Part shown: positions 18,234 through 28,165 of the stretch, piece after piece
Numbering within the stretch: the stretch's first letter is position 1
Layout: every line of letters begins with the position of its first letter
Origin: Campylobacter aviculae
GTDB lineage: Bacteria; Campylobacterota; Campylobacteria; Campylobacterales; Campylobacteraceae
Length of the DNA: 64,000 nt
Assembly (NCBI RefSeq): GCF_005406215.1
Contig: NZ_NXMA01000008.1
Location: forward strand, 1 to 64,000
Reading direction: 5' to 3'
The notes under the pieces: model-generated
Told to the model about the DNA's origin: nothing
The model's input: the letters and a program-made list of their open reading frames with translations, nothing else
The model's database searches: none
Made by a program: the position numbers and the translations under genes

Positions 18234-18800
18234 ATGGATTATATCAGTCTTATTTTTCTTTCTTGTGCCTTAGCTATGGATGCTTTTGCAGTTTCTTTAT
18301 GTAAGGGTTTTAGTGTTAAAAAACTGAATTTAAGACATTATTTTATAGTAGGAATTTATTTTGGTGGGTTTCAAGCTTTAATGCCAGCACTTGGATATAT
18401 TATCGGCATAAGCTTTGCATCTTTTATAGCGAGTATTGATCATTGGGTGGCATTTATTTTGCTTGGTTTGATTGGATTAAAAATGATTAAAGAGTCTTTC
18501 GAGAGTGAAAATTGTGATACCAATGCCAATCAATTTGGTTTTAAAATAATGTTTGCTTTAGCGTTTGCGACGAGTATTGATGCCTTAGCGGTTGGAGTTA
18601 GCTTTGCATTTTTAGAAGTCAATTTATCTATCGCACTTTTATTGATCGGTTTAATTACCTTTATACTTTGCACTATAGCTTTGAAAATAGGCAATAAATT
18701 TGGAGTTTTCTTAAAAAATAAAGCTGAATTTTTAGGAGGTGTAGTACTGATTGTTTTAGGGATAAAAATTTTAATCGAACATTTATTTTTTAATGCGTGA
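18234..18800 (+). CDS. mntP: Manganese efflux pump MntP
   Basis: 188 residues with six membrane segments and an internal duplication. [15 protein letters not shown] (13-27) and [18 protein letters not shown] (about 102-119) carry the paired Asp residues of the MntP transport site. The gene lies near sodB, which is sensible for a cell balancing Mn and Fe under oxidative stress, but they are transcribed apart. Its last 11 bases overlap the end of the convergent miaA. Confidence 0.94.
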   Translation: MDYISLIFLSCALAMDAFAVSLCKGFSVKKLNLRHYFIVGIYFGGFQALMPALGYIIGISFASFIASIDHWVAFILLGLIGLKMIKESFESENCDTNANQFGFKIMFALAFATSIDALAVGVSFAFLEVNLSIALLLIGLITFILCTIALKIGNKFGVFLKNKAEFLGGVVLIVLGIKILIEHLFFNA

Positions 18801-19653
18801 ATTTTTGTTTTAAAATATCAAAAGCTCCATCAAAATTTAAAGTTATACTTTGAAATTTCCTATTAAAAGTTCTTTGACGCTTAGCAAGTTGTGCTGTATG
18901 AGTTGTGATTAGGTTTTCAAGCTCATCAAGGGAAATTTTACCATCCAAATATTCTTTGCATTCTTTTAAACCAATGGAATTTAAAGCTTTGAGCTTGTGA
19001 TTAAATTTTGAAAAAAGTTCTTTCGCTTCTCCTATAAGTCCTTCTTCTAGCATTTTTTTAGTTCTCATTTTTATGCGATCTCTTAGTAAATTACGCTCCC
19101 AAACGATTTCATAAATTTCTATATTTTTCAAAATCCCTTCTTTATGAGTTTTTTTTAAGAAAACACTAGGAATTTCTTTTGTGCTTTCATAAATACTTAA
19201 CCATTTTTTTAAACGATAAGTATCATTTTTTTCCACTTTAAAACTAGGATCGATTTTACACATTAGAGAATAAATTTCATCATTGTTTAAATCAGTCTCG
19301 ATTTCTTTTATTTTTTGACTTAAACCATCTATCATAGTTTTTAAATAAAATCCAGTTCCACCTGTTATAACCAGAGGTAAGTTATTTGCAAGGGCGAATT
19401 CTTTAGCCTTTTGATACTCTTTGATAAATAACTCTACATTAAAATGCTCATCAACGCTGATTAAATCTATACCAAAATAATGGAAATTTTTAAGCTCTTC
19501 TTGGGAAGGTTTAGCACTTGCAATATTGATTTCTTTATATACACAAAGGCTGTCAAGGCTTAAAATGACAATATTAAAGCGTTTGGCTAATGAATTTGCT
19601 ATATGAGTTTTTCCGCTTGCAGTTGTTCCTATAAGAGCTATTTCAAAAAACAT
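18790..19653 (-). CDS. miaA: tRNA dimethylallyltransferase
   Basis: Adds the isopentenyl group to A37 of tRNAs that read UNN codons. The P-loop GTTASGKT is at 9-16. [18 protein letters not shown] takes the place of the usual DSxQVYR stretch, and [16 protein letters not shown] is a family signature. [12 protein letters not shown] near the end is the tRNA-contact arginine region. 287 residues, normal for the family. Confidence 0.95.
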   Translation of the reverse strand: MFFEIALIGTTASGKTHIANSLAKRFNIVILSLDSLCVYKEINIASAKPSQEELKNFHYFGIDLISVDEHFNVELFIKEYQKAKEFALANNLPLVITGGTGFYLKTMIDGLSQKIKEIETDLNNDEIYSLMCKIDPSFKVEKNDTYRLKKWLSIYESTKEIPSVFLKKTHKEGILKNIEIYEIVWERNLLRDRIKMRTKKMLEEGLIGEAKELFSKFNHKLKALNSIGLKECKEYLDGKISLDELENLITTHTAQLAKRQRTFNRKFQSITLNFDGAFDILKQKFTH

Positions 19654-19719
19654 AAAATTTATCCTAAAATTTATTAAAATTTGAGTAAAATCATAGCAAA
19701 AATTTTTAAAAGTGGAAAA

Positions 19720-20604
19720 ATGAAATTGTTATGGGTAAAATTTAAAGATATTTTAGAACTTATTGTATTTAAACATTCTATTTTTGCCTTACCTTTTTTA
19801 TTTTCATCAATGATTGTGGGTTCAAAGCTTGTAAATCATACGCCTTGGTTTGGTTTTAAAGCTTTGATTTTAGGCATTATTTGTGCTGTGAGTGCTAGAA
19901 ATTTTGCTATGGCAAGCAATCGTTTAATGGATGAAGATATTGATAAGGATAATCCGCGTTGTGCCAATCGTCCTAATATAAGCGGAAGAATAGGAAAAAA
20001 AAGTGTTTGGATGTTTATTATTTTTAATGCAGTGATTTTTTTACTTTGTTCTTATTTTATCAACACCTTAGCTTTTTACCTTTCCTTTCCTGTGTTATTT
20101 GTTTTGGCGATTTATTCTGCTTTTAAGCGTTTTAGCTCTTTAGTGCATTTAGTTTTAGGTTTTTGCTTAGGTTTGGCTCCCATTGCTGGAAGTGTGATTG
20201 TGATGGGAGAAATCCATATTTATAGTGTTATTTTATGTTTAGGTGTTACTTTTTGGACTGCTGGATTTGATTTGCTTTATTCTTTACAAGATATGGATTA
20301 TGATAAAAAAGCGGGACTTCATTCGATTCCAGCTCAATTTGGCTCTAAAGCAACCTTGTTAATTTCCGCCTTTTTTCATGTATTAGCTGTATTATTTTGG
20401 TTGCTTTTTGTGTGGCAAGTTTGGGGAGAGGCTTTAGGGTATATTTCACTTTTTGGCGTGTGTATGAGTGCCATAATTTTATTTTTTGAACATAGAATTG
20501 TTCGCAATAATTTTGATCGTATTGATAAAGCATTTTTCACACTCAATGGTTATTTAAGCGTTATATTTTTTATTTTTATTTTGGTTGATTTATTATGGAA
20601 TTAA
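19720..20604 (+). CDS. mqnP: Futalosine-pathway menaquinone prenyltransferase (UbiA family)
   Basis: An integral membrane prenyltransferase with eight or so helices. The two Asp-rich motifs are [14 protein letters not shown] (about 66-79) and [16 protein letters not shown] (about 185-200). Campylobacter makes menaquinone through futalosine, and this UbiA member is the one expected to attach the side chain in that pathway; this is inferred from family and genus. I chose the ATG at 19720; an in-frame TTG 39 bases earlier lacks support. It overlaps the next gene by ten bases. Confidence 0.88.
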   Translation: MKLLWVKFKDILELIVFKHSIFALPFLFSSMIVGSKLVNHTPWFGFKALILGIICAVSARNFAMASNRLMDEDIDKDNPRCANRPNISGRIGKKSVWMFIIFNAVIFLLCSYFINTLAFYLSFPVLFVLAIYSAFKRFSSLVHLVLGFCLGLAPIAGSVIVMGEIHIYSVILCLGVTFWTAGFDLLYSLQDMDYDKKAGLHSIPAQFGSKATLLISAFFHVLAVLFWLLFVWQVWGEALGYISLFGVCMSAIILFFEHRIVRNNFDRIDKAFFTLNGYLSVIFFIFILVDLLWN

Positions 20605-21098
20605 AATTATTTAAAGCTGGATTTGAAGCTCAATTAGAGTATTGTAAAATAGAGGATAATCATTTTTTACAAGAATATCTTAAACTCGGAGCCATTTCAC
20701 AGCTTTCAAAATGGAAAAAGATGGCTTCTCGTATTGATTTTAGTGAAGGTGAAAAGATAATTTTTGATTTGCTTTTAAGTTTGAAAGAAGACATTTTAAG
20801 AGTTGAAAGTGCTGTAAATAAAGGCGAAGAACTTATACCTTTAAAACAAAAAGCTATTGTAGAATCTTTAAATTTTGATCATCTTAATTTTTCAGAAAAT
20901 GTTTTAGAAAATGATGAAGAATACTATATAAGATTTAATCTTAATAATCAAAAAGTAGCCCTTTTTGCAAAAGCTAAAAGTCAAACTTTAGTGCAAATAA
21001 TTAAGATTAAACCAGAAGATAAGGTTGCATTCGATGCGTTTGTTGTCGAGGTGCAAAGAGATATGATTAGAAACAAAAAGGAGCTAGAATATGAGTAA
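20595..21098 (+). CDS. Conserved hypothetical cytoplasmic protein
   Basis: 167 residues with no signal peptide or membrane segment. The second half (NFDHLNFSENVLENDEEYYIRFNLNNQKVALFAKAKS) has an alternating pattern suggestive of a small beta barrel, perhaps PilZ-like, but the PilZ arginine motif is not evident. It is overlapped by mqnP and overlaps the next gene by eight bases, so it is part of a coupled chain. I do not recognise a function. Confidence 0.75.
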   Translation: MELKLFKAGFEAQLEYCKIEDNHFLQEYLKLGAISQLSKWKKMASRIDFSEGEKIIFDLLLSLKEDILRVESAVNKGEELIPLKQKAIVESLNFDHLNFSENVLENDEEYYIRFNLNNQKVALFAKAKSQTLVQIIKIKPEDKVAFDAFVVEVQRDMIRNKKELEYE

Positions 21099-21609
21099 TG
21101 ATGTGCTTTATTTAGTTTTTGTGCTTGTGCTTTTAGTTGCGATGTTGGCTTATATTAATATTAAAGAAAGAGAAAACAATGCAAAACTTGCAAAGCTTCA
21201 AGGGGTTATAGAAGATATTACAAAAGAATTGCATTATTTTCGCAAAGAACTTGGTATAAAAGAAGAGGGTGAAAATGATGAAGAAGATTATAAAATCACG
21301 CTTTTAAAAGAAGAAATACAAATTGAGCTTGAAAAACAAATCAGTGCTAAAATCACTCCTGTTTTAAGAACTCTTAAAACTATGGAACACATCATAGAAG
21401 ATTTTCAAAATGAGCAGCAAAATAGGCTTTTAAGCTTGGAACAAAAGGCGCAAAGCATAACCAAACTTACTCCAAACTATGACACAGAAGAGCAAAAAAT
21501 TGTAGATTTATTTAAACAAGGTAAAACCATAGAGCAAATTGCCAAAGATTTAAGAATAGGTACTGGAAATGTCGAACTTGTTTTAAAATTTAAACAACTT
21601 ATAAAATAA
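21091..21609 (+). CDS. Membrane-anchored coiled-coil protein with C-terminal helix-turn-helix-like end
   Basis: One N-terminal membrane helix (about 5-22), then a Glu/Lys-rich coiled coil through about residue 125, and a C-terminal segment [35 protein letters not shown] that looks like a helix-turn-helix. This arrangement matches the DUF6115 group of small anchored proteins seen in Epsilonproteobacteria, whose role I do not know. It lies eight bases before moaA. Confidence 0.75.
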   Translation: MSNDVLYLVFVLVLLVAMLAYINIKERENNAKLAKLQGVIEDITKELHYFRKELGIKEEGENDEEDYKITLLKEEIQIELEKQISAKITPVLRTLKTMEHIIEDFQNEQQNRLLSLEQKAQSITKLTPNYDTEEQKIVDLFKQGKTIEQIAKDLRIGTGNVELVLKFKQLIK

Positions 21610-21619
21610 AAGGATTTTG

Positions 21620-22582
21620 ATGCTCATTGATCAATTTGGTAGGAAAATTGATTATCTTAGAATTTCAGTAACACAACGATGTAATTTTCGTTGTCTTTAT
21701 TGTATGCCAAAAATTCCATTCAATCACCAGCCAAAAGAAAATTTATTGAGTTTTGAAGAGCTTTTTTTATTTATAAAAGCAGCCATTGATGAAGGAATTG
21801 AAAAAATTCGTATTACAGGCGGAGAACCTTTATTGCGTAAAGATTTAAGTGTATTGATTAAAATGATCAGTGATTATAAAAAAGATCTTGATTTAGCTAT
21901 TACAACGAATGGATTTTTATTAAAAGACTTTGCTAAAGATCTTAAAAATGCAGGCTTAAAACGTTTAAATGTTTCACTGGATACCTTAGATGAAAAAAAG
22001 GCAAAACAATTAGCACAAAAAGATGTTTTATCAAGTGTTTTAGCTGGAATTGAAGAAGCTTTAAATGTTGGATTAAAAGTTAAGTTAAATACCGTTGCGC
22101 TTAAAAATTTAAATGATGATGAGCTTATAGCTCTTTTAGAATTTGCCAAAGCTAAAAATATACAAATTCGTTTTATAGAATTTATGGAAAATACTCACGC
22201 TTATGGAAAATTGCAAGGTTTAAAAAGAGATGAGATTATCCAAATTTTAAGCCAAAAATATGATGTAAAACTCATTAAAAAGGCGGAAAAAGCCCCAGTG
22301 AGTCTTTATAGTGCTAATGGTTATGAATTTGGGATCATTGATCCACATAGTCATGAATTTTGCGATTCTTGCAATCGCATCCGTCTTAGTGCTGAAGGGC
22401 ATTTGATACCTTGTCTTTATTTTGATGAAGCTTTGAGTATCAAAGAGGCAATTAGAAAAGGCGATGTAAAAGCTGCTGTGGAAATTTTGCAAGAAGTATT
22501 ACGTAATAAGCCTGAAAAAAATAAATGGAGTGTTATAGATAATGAAACTTCATTGCGTGCTTTTTACCAAACCGGAGGTTAA
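21620..22582 (+). CDS. moaA: GTP 3',8-cyclase, molybdenum cofactor synthesis
   Basis: Radical-SAM enzyme that starts molybdopterin synthesis from GTP. The first cluster motif CNFRCLYC is at Cys21, Cys25 and Cys28. [12 protein letters not shown] is the SAM-binding segment. The second cluster is in [18 protein letters not shown] near the C-terminus. The start is set at the ATG at 21620 rather than the TTG three bases upstream. 320 residues. The C-terminal double glycine needed for activity is present (YQTGG). Molybdenum enzymes such as the DMSO reductase at the far end of the window depend on it. Confidence 0.96.
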   Translation: MLIDQFGRKIDYLRISVTQRCNFRCLYCMPKIPFNHQPKENLLSFEELFLFIKAAIDEGIEKIRITGGEPLLRKDLSVLIKMISDYKKDLDLAITTNGFLLKDFAKDLKNAGLKRLNVSLDTLDEKKAKQLAQKDVLSSVLAGIEEALNVGLKVKLNTVALKNLNDDELIALLEFAKAKNIQIRFIEFMENTHAYGKLQGLKRDEIIQILSQKYDVKLIKKAEKAPVSLYSANGYEFGIIDPHSHEFCDSCNRIRLSAEGHLIPCLYFDEALSIKEAIRKGDVKAAVEILQEVLRNKPEKNKWSVIDNETSLRAFYQTGG

Positions 22583-22584
22583 GT

Positions 22585-23328
22585 TTGCAAATCGTTGAGA
22601 CTTTTTTAAGTGTCCAAGGAGAGGGTAAATATAGCGGAAAGTTAGCTATTTTTGTCCGTTTTGCAGGTTGTAATTTTAATTGCAGCGGTTTTGGGATTGA
22701 AATCAAAAAAGATGGAAAAATTCTTAAAGGTTGCGATACCATAAGGGCTGTTTTTACTCAAGAATTCAAAGAAAAATATAAAAATCTAAGCACGGATGAA
22801 ATTTTTTATCAAATAATAAAACTTAAAGATAAATTTAATCCTATAGTTGTAATTACCGGCGGAGAGCCTTTAATCCATCATCAAAATTCCGAATTTATTG
22901 CTTTGATCAAATCTTTATTAAAAGCGAATTTTGAAATTCACTTTGAAAGCAATGGTAGTATAGAGATTGATTTTTCAAAATATCCTTTTTATAAAGAATG
23001 TATTTTTGCCTTAAGTGTTAAATTGGAAAATAGCGGAGTAGATCGTCATAAGCGTTTGAATTTTAAAGCTCTTAAATCTTTTAAAAATAATGCTAAAGAT
23101 AGTTTTTATAAATTTGTATTGGATGCAAATACGCTAAAAACTTCTTCAGAAGAAATTTTAGAAATTTTAAAAGAAGTTCCTAATGAAGTTTTTTGTATGC
23201 CTATGGGGGAAAATCAGATTAATTTAGACAAAAATGCAAAAAAAATTGCTGAATTTTGTATCAAGAATGGATATAATTACTCTGATAGAATTCATATTCG
23301 TTTATGGAATGATAAAGAGAGTGTATGA
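22585..23328 (+). CDS. queE: 7-carboxy-7-deazaguanine synthase
   Basis: Radical-SAM enzyme of queuosine precursor synthesis, downstream of QueD. It starts with TTG two bases after moaA; the site GGAGG overlaps the moaA end. [26 protein letters not shown] is the family N-terminus. The cluster cysteines are CNFNC followed 16 residues later by GCDT, the expanded spacing seen in many bacterial Que[13 protein letters not shown] binds SAM. 247 residues, and it overlaps queD by ATGA. Confidence 0.93.
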   Translation: MQIVETFLSVQGEGKYSGKLAIFVRFAGCNFNCSGFGIEIKKDGKILKGCDTIRAVFTQEFKEKYKNLSTDEIFYQIIKLKDKFNPIVVITGGEPLIHHQNSEFIALIKSLLKANFEIHFESNGSIEIDFSKYPFYKECIFALSVKLENSGVDRHKRLNFKALKSFKNNAKDSFYKFVLDANTLKTSSEEILEILKEVPNEVFCMPMGENQINLDKNAKKIAEFCIKNGYNYSDRIHIRLWNDKESV

Positions 23329-23906
23329 TTATTAGAAAATTGTTTGAATTTGAAAACGCCCATATTGTTAGATTTTGTTCTTCAAAACGTTGTAAAAGTA
23401 GCATACATGGACATTCTTACAAGGTTGAAGTTTTGCTTGAAAGTCGATATTTGGATAATGCAGGAATGGTTTATGATTTTGGGCTTTTAAAAACTTACAT
23501 ACGCCAGATTATTGATAGTTTTGATCATGCTATTACACTTTTTAATCAAGATGATCAATCTTATTTACAAGAAATGAAAAAATATTCTCAAAGATGGATC
23601 GCTTTGCCTGTTAATGTGAGTGCAGAAAATTTTTGTCGCGTGTTTTTTATACTCATTGATGCTTTGCTTAAGCAAACAAAGATGGTCAATGGAGAACAAG
23701 GTGTAAATTTACAAAGCATTATAGTACATGAAACAAGAACAGGTTACGCTCAAGCTTTTAAAGACGATGCTTACTCGGATATTTTGCCAAAAATTTCTCT
23801 TGATGATATTGAATTTTCACCGGCCATTAAAGCAGAATGGAATGATATAGATTTTTATAATAAATTAAAAAATTCGCATATTTTTACCAATCCTAAGGAG
23901 ATCTAA
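23325..23906 (+). CDS. queD: 6-carboxy-5,6,7,8-tetrahydropterin synthase
   Basis: Acts on the FolE product in queuosine synthesis. Zinc ligands His13, His28 and His30 (HGH) and the catalytic Cys23 are visible in the N-terminal 30 residues, and the later SFDHAITLF and [11 protein letters not shown] segments are typical. At 193 residues it is about 70 longer than the E. coli enzyme, the extra length lying mainly in the middle and at the C-terminus. It is coupled to queE upstream and overlaps the cytochrome gene by one base. Confidence 0.93.
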   Translation: MIIRKLFEFENAHIVRFCSSKRCKSSIHGHSYKVEVLLESRYLDNAGMVYDFGLLKTYIRQIIDSFDHAITLFNQDDQSYLQEMKKYSQRWIALPVNVSAENFCRVFFILIDALLKQTKMVNGEQGVNLQSIIVHETRTGYAQAFKDDAYSDILPKISLDDIEFSPAIKAEWNDIDFYNKLKNSHIFTNPKEI

Positions 23907-24331
23907 TGGGCAAAATTCTAACTATTTTTATAAGTTTTTTTATCGTTTTATCAATCAGTGCTTGCGGTGATAGCGATGAGTTAAATTCTAAAAAACAAAA
24001 TTCCATAGAAGATAAAGTTGAGTTAGAAAAAAATGATGAAACGACACAACTTAGTGATACAAATTTACCCTTGCCCGTAGATGATGAATCACAAGATTTT
24101 AACGGAGAATATAATACGAATTTGAGCATTATAGGTTCTTTATATAAGCAAAAATGTGCCAGTTGTCATGGGGAAAGGGGAGAGTTAAAGCCTAAAAAAA
24201 GCATGGCTATTAGAAATTTAAATTTTGAAAATTGGACTTTAAGGATTCGAAAATTAAAAGATGATTCTCATGCTTTTTTAACAGAGGAGCAAAGTGACAA
24301 TTTGGCAAAATATATCATTAAGGCAAAATAA
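23906..24331 (+). CDS. c-type cytochrome lipoprotein
   Basis: The N-terminal membrane segment ends in a lipobox SISACG (cleavage before Cys about 21), then comes an acidic linker of about 55 residues and a single-haem domain with CASCHGERG. No obvious distal Met-rich loop stands out other than KKSMAIRNL. 141 residues. It is probably anchored in the periplasm and could pass electrons in respiration. TAATGG couples it to the next, membrane-protein gene. Confidence 0.85.
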   Translation: MGKILTIFISFFIVLSISACGDSDELNSKKQNSIEDKVELEKNDETTQLSDTNLPLPVDDESQDFNGEYNTNLSIIGSLYKQKCASCHGERGELKPKKSMAIRNLNFENWTLRIRKLKDDSHAFLTEEQSDNLAKYIIKAK

Positions 24332-24738
24332 TGGATCAAAGTTATCAGTTTTTTTTAGTATTACATCTTTATAGTCTTTATGCAAGTGGATTTTTAATGT
24401 TTTTTTATCTTATTTTGACTCAAGGTAGCTTCAAAACAGATTTTATTTTTATCCGCAGAATTAGATTATTTTTGCCTATATATTATACTTTTTTGGCTTT
24501 TATGCTTTTTACAGGTCTGTTGCTTTTGGCTATGAAAAAATTTCAAATGAATTTAAATTTTTGGATCATGATTGCAGCTTGGATCTTAATTTTAATTCTA
24601 GCCATTTTTCATTTTGTTCAGTTTAAAAAAGCTCGTAAAATAAGGCGTTATATAGCTTTTAGATGGATGAGTTTTTTAATTTTAGTGTGCGAGATTTCGC
24701 TTTTGTTTTTACCTTCTTTATTGAAAAACTATCTATAA
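24331..24738 (+). CDS. Four-helix integral membrane protein, unknown function
   Basis: 135 residues with four hydrophobic helices (about 8-28, 48-68, 76-95 and 108-130) and a basic loop KKARKIRRYIAFR. A His lies in the first helix (VLHLYSLYASGF). It is coupled to the cytochrome gene, so a joint role in electron transfer is possible, but I see no haem or quinone signature that proves it. Confidence 0.75.
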   Translation: MDQSYQFFLVLHLYSLYASGFLMFFYLILTQGSFKTDFIFIRRIRLFLPIYYTFLAFMLFTGLLLLAMKKFQMNLNFWIMIAAWILILILAIFHFVQFKKARKIRRYIAFRWMSFLILVCEISLLFLPSLLKNYL

Positions 24739-24740
24739 AA

Positions 24741-25397
24741 ATGCAATTTTTATATCATCAAAAAGCTGGTGAGGAAATTTTAAAATTAAAGGGTGAAGAA
24801 TTTTCTCATCTAAAAGCAAGAAGGGTTAAAGAAAATGAAATATTAACCCTAAGAAATTTAGAGGATGAATTTGCATATGTTTATAAAATTTCTAATTTAG
24901 AACGTCATTCTTGCGAGTTGCATTTTTTAAGTAAGGAAAATAAAACAACGCACAAAAATTTCACTTTAAATTTAGCTTTAGCTGTGATAGATATTAAAAT
25001 TTTAGAAAAAACCCTTCCTTTTTTAAATGAACTCGGAGTTGAAACCTTACATCTTGTTTTTACAGATTTTTCTCAAAGAAATTTTAAAATAGATATAGAT
25101 AGGCTTGAAAAAATCATTATTGCATCTTGTGAGCAATGCGGAAGAGAAAGTAAAATGAAAATACAAATTTATAATCATATAAAAGATTTTTATGAAAAAT
25201 TTTCAGAGGCCGTTTTGGTTGATTTTGAAGGAGAAGTTAAGGAATTTGATTTGAATAAAATTTATTTTGTAGGCCCTGAAGGAGGATTTAGTCAAAGTGA
25301 AAAACAAATTTTTAAAGAAAAAATTGGGCTTAAAACACCTAATATTCTTAAAAGTCAAACCGCTGTTATATCGATTGCTTCAAAAATACTTCTTTAA
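24741..25397 (+). CDS. rsmE: 16S rRNA m3U1498 methyltransferase
   Basis: SPOUT-type methyltransferase that modifies U1498 in the small subunit. The start is the ATG at 24741, two bases after the previous stop; the longer open frame from 24663 runs inside the upstream gene. Motifs: QCGRESKMKIQ (about 123-133), FVGPEGGFSQSEKQIF (the SAM knot) and LKSQTAVISIASKIL at the C-terminus. 218 residues. Confidence 0.92.
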   Translation: MQFLYHQKAGEEILKLKGEEFSHLKARRVKENEILTLRNLEDEFAYVYKISNLERHSCELHFLSKENKTTHKNFTLNLALAVIDIKILEKTLPFLNELGVETLHLVFTDFSQRNFKIDIDRLEKIIIASCEQCGRESKMKIQIYNHIKDFYEKFSEAVLVDFEGEVKEFDLNKIYFVGPEGGFSQSEKQIFKEKIGLKTPNILKSQTAVISIASKILL

Positions 25398-25436
25398 AAT
25401 TTACTTAAATTAATATAATTTTTATATTATATTTAC

Positions 25437-25442
25437 TATAAT
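25437..25442 (+). promoter_or_regulatory. -10 box upstream of rpmE
   Basis: TATAAT 35 bases before the rpmE ATG, in a strongly A/T-rich stretch with regular T runs upstream, as expected for the housekeeping promoter in this genus. The AAGGAAAAG ribosome site follows. Confidence 0.6.
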
Positions 25443-25476
25443 CACGGTTTATTGTTTTATTTTTTAAGGAAAAGTT

Positions 25477-25677
25477 ATGAAAAAAGAAATTCATCCAGAA
25501 TATGTAGAATGCAAAGTTAGTTGTGCTTGTGGCAATACTTTTGTAACTAAGTCTAATAAAAATGAATTAAGAGTGGATATTTGCTCAAATTGCCATCCTT
25601 TTTTTACAGGAAGTGAAAAAATAGTTGATGCTGCAGGTCGTGTAGAGAAATTTAAGAAAAAATACGCAATGCAATAA
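25477..25677 (+). CDS. rpmE: 50S ribosomal protein L31, zinc-binding form
   Basis: 66 residues. [19 protein letters not shown] and [25 protein letters not shown] are characteristic. The zinc-binding cysteines (Cys12, Cys16 or Cys18, Cys36 and Cys39 region) are kept, so this is the C+ form. It sits two bases upstream of rsmI. Confidence 0.98.
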   Translation: MKKEIHPEYVECKVSCACGNTFVTKSNKNELRVDICSNCHPFFTGSEKIVDAAGRVEKFKKKYAMQ

Positions 25678-25679
25678 TT

Positions 25680-26504
25680 ATGCTCTATTTTATTCCTACC
25701 CCAATAGGAAATTTAGGCGATATATCTTTTCGTGCTTTAGAGCTTTTAAAGACTTGTGAGATTTTTTTTTGTGAAGATACTAGAGTAAGCAAGTCTTTAC
25801 TTTTATCACTTTCTAATAAATTTCAGATTGATTTTCAAGCTAAAAAAATGATCGCTTTTCATACTCATAATGAAAAGGAAATTTTAAAGAATTTAAATTC
25901 AGAAATTTTTTCTCAAAATATAGCTTTTTTAAGTGATGCAGGTATGCCAGGTATCAGTGATCCAGGATATGCCTTAGTTGATTTTGCTTTAAAAAATGGT
26001 ATTGAATTTGAAGTTTTACCAGGTGCAAATGCAGCTTTAGTCGCTCTTGTAAGCTCAGCATTGAGTGAAAAGGAATTTATTTTTATGGGTTTTTTAGCTA
26101 ATAAAGGAAGGGAGCGTCAAAAAGACATCCAAAGGGCTTTAAACCATCCTTATGCGAGTATTGTTTATGAATCACCTAAGCGAATTTTATCTTTAGTAGA
26201 ACAAATTTCTCTCATAGATGAAAATCGTGAAATTTTTGCAATAAAAGAAATTTCTAAAAAATTTGAAACGAAATTTAAAGGTAAGGCCAAAGAAGTTTTT
26301 AGTGTATTAAAAGAAGCAAATTTAAATGGAGAATGGGTTCTTGTAATTTCAAAAAATCATCAAAATTTAAATCATAATTCTTTATCGGAAAACGATATTT
26401 TAGAACTTGATATCTCTTTAAAAGCTAAAAGCAAACTTCTAGCAAAAATTAATGGAAAAAATCCAAAAGAAATTTATGCAAAACTGCTTTTAAGTCAAAA
26501 TTAG
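25680..26504 (+). CDS. rsmI: 16S rRNA 2'-O-ribose C1402 methyltransferase
   Basis: Tetrapyrrole-methylase fold enzyme. LYFIPTPIGNLGDISFRALE (2-21), FFCEDTRVSKSLL, LSDAGMPGISDPGY and EVLPGANAALVALVSSAL are the family motifs, in order. 274 residues, the usual length. It follows rpmE immediately and starts at 25680 without a strong ribosome site of its own, so coupling to rpmE is likely. Confidence 0.96.
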   Translation: MLYFIPTPIGNLGDISFRALELLKTCEIFFCEDTRVSKSLLLSLSNKFQIDFQAKKMIAFHTHNEKEILKNLNSEIFSQNIAFLSDAGMPGISDPGYALVDFALKNGIEFEVLPGANAALVALVSSALSEKEFIFMGFLANKGRERQKDIQRALNHPYASIVYESPKRILSLVEQISLIDENREIFAIKEISKKFETKFKGKAKEVFSVLKEANLNGEWVLVISKNHQNLNHNSLSENDILELDISLKAKSKLLAKINGKNPKEIYAKLLLSQN

Positions 26505-26517
26505 ATACAATTAAACG

Positions 26518-27201
26518 ATGATAGTTTATGGAAAGCAAGTATTTTTTTATATTTTAGAGCATCATAAAGACTTAATTAAAGAGCTTTATTTGGCAAAAGA
26601 ATGCGATAAAGAAAGCTTTAAAAAGATTGTAAATTCTGGCTTTAAAATTAAAAAACTTGATTTTAAAACAGCTCAAGCTTATGCAAGAGGTGGAAATCAT
26701 CAAGGTTTTTTGCTTGATATAAAAGAGTATGAATTTAAGGAATTAAATTCTTTAAAAAAAGGCGATTTTATCACAATACTTTGCGGTATTAGCGATATAG
26801 GAAATATAGGATCTATTACAAGAACTGCTTATGCTTTGGGTGTGGATGGAATTGTTTTTATTGGAGAGAGATTAAATATGGAAGGAGTGATACGTGCTAG
26901 CAGCGGTGCGGCATTGGATCTTGACATTGTCATAAACAATGATATTTTATCTGTGATTAATGAATTAAAGCAGGTAGGATTTACAATTTTTGCTAGTGCA
27001 AGCGGAGGTAAAGAAATTCATAGATTTAAAGTGGAACAGGGAAAAAAAGCTTTGGTTTTGGGAAGTGAAGGATCAGGACTAAGTACTAAAATAATAAAAA
27101 AATGCGATGAGTGCGTGGGCATAGAGATGAAACATCATTTTGATAGTCTTAATGTCAGCGTTGCTTTTGCAATACTTTGTGATAGGATGATAAATGTTTA
27201 A
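26518..27201 (+). CDS. rlmB: SpoU/TrmH-family 23S rRNA (guanosine-2'-O-)methyltransferase
   Basis: 227 residues. The N-terminal ~75 residues form a substrate-binding domain (MIVYGKQVFFYIL, ARGGNHQGFLL). The catalytic SPOUT domain has ILCGISDIGNIGSITRTAYALGVDG (motif 1), ALVLGSEGSGLS (motif 2) and IEMKHHFDSLNVSVAFAILC (motif 3, where PM.G..SLNVS.A is usual). It most resembles RlmB, but exact substrate assignment is inference. It overlaps the next gene by eight bases. Confidence 0.85.
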   Translation: MIVYGKQVFFYILEHHKDLIKELYLAKECDKESFKKIVNSGFKIKKLDFKTAQAYARGGNHQGFLLDIKEYEFKELNSLKKGDFITILCGISDIGNIGSITRTAYALGVDGIVFIGERLNMEGVIRASSGAALDLDIVINNDILSVINELKQVGFTIFASASGGKEIHRFKVEQGKKALVLGSEGSGLSTKIIKKCDECVGIEMKHHFDSLNVSVAFAILCDRMINV

Positions 27202-28165
27202 TTGGAAAAAAATTGAAGATTTGAATTTAAAAGATGTTGCAGCTAAAACGCAAATCGAACTTGTTTTTTTAGAAGCACTGGTTAAAAAAGATTTTGCTAC
27301 TTTAAATCGTTTTAATGTTAAAGGTTTTATAAAAATTTTGAGTCGCGAATATGAACTTGATTTTGCTGACTTTAATGAAGAATATGAGGCTTATTTAAAT
27401 GAAAATAATTTAAATATTGAAAATAGTCTTAAAATAACTCCTAAACTCGATTTATATCATCGAGAATCGATTAATTTTTTACCCTTTATTATTGTTTTTA
27501 TAGCTGTAGTTGTTTTAAGTATTGGGATTTATTATTCAAATACTATTAAAAGTTTTTTTATCGATAAGCAAAATAGTTCTAGTACGGCCGTTATAGATAT
27601 AATAGGACAGGCGCAGTCTAATTTAAAATCTTTAGAAAGTAATGTTGTCGTGATAGATAATCAGGCAAATAAAGTAGAACAAAATTCGACTTCTCAAATT
27701 GAATCTGATCAAAATGCAAATAAACAGGAACAAAACATAGAAGAACAAAATACTACTATAAGCGTAAGTGAAAATACAAATACAAATACAAATAGTACAA
27801 ACAATAACATTGTAGAAAATAATCAAACATTTGAAAATGTTGATTCTGATATCGAAGAGGATAATACACCAACAACGCTTAATAAAAATGCATTTTTTAA
27901 AATTTCAACTCAAACTTGGATAGGATTAATTGATTTACACAAATATACCAAAACAAGTTTTGTCAAAAGTCAAGATTTTAATCTTTCTTTAGATACCGAT
28001 CGGTTAGTTTTGACAGGACCTGCAGCTCTTAGTGTTATTGATGAAAACAACAAAGAACAAAAATTTCCAATAGGAAGTCCTAAGCGCTTTTTGATTAAAG
28101 ACGGTAAGATTAAAAGTATTTCTTTGAGTGAGTTTATGAAATTAAATAAAGGCAAGGGATGGTAA
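27194..28165 (+). CDS. RodZ-like transmembrane protein
   Basis: 323 residues. An N-terminal helix-turn-helix domain (1-80, IEDLNLKDVAAKTQIELVFLEAL) is followed by one membrane helix (about 95-115), a long Asn/Gln/Thr-rich linker with short tandem repeats (TNTNTNSTNNN near residue 195) and a C-terminal beta-rich domain. The layout is that of RodZ, which links MreB to the cell wall machinery, though Campylobacter is helical and the role here is inferred. A bacteriofilament or cell-shape function is therefore possible. It overlaps the next gene by seven bases. Confidence 0.7.
   Translation: MFNWKKIEDLNLKDVAAKTQIELVFLEALVKKDFATLNRFNVKGFIKILSREYELDFADFNEEYEAYLNENNLNIENSLKITPKLDLYHRESINFLPFIIVFIAVVVLSIGIYYSNTIKSFFIDKQNSSSTAVIDIIGQAQSNLKSLESNVVVIDNQANKVEQNSTSQIESDQNANKQEQNIEEQNTTISVSENTNTNTNSTNNNIVENNQTFENVDSDIEEDNTPTTLNKNAFFKISTQTWIGLIDLHKYTKTSFVKSQDFNLSLDTDRLVLTGPAALSVIDENNKEQKFPIGSPKRFLIKDGKIKSISLSEFMKLNKGKGW

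Noticed and set aside
24663..24740. Extended N-terminus for rsmE starting inside the previous gene
   Set aside because: The family start fits the ATG at 24741, and the longer form would be a hydrophobic out-of-frame translation of the membrane protein gene.
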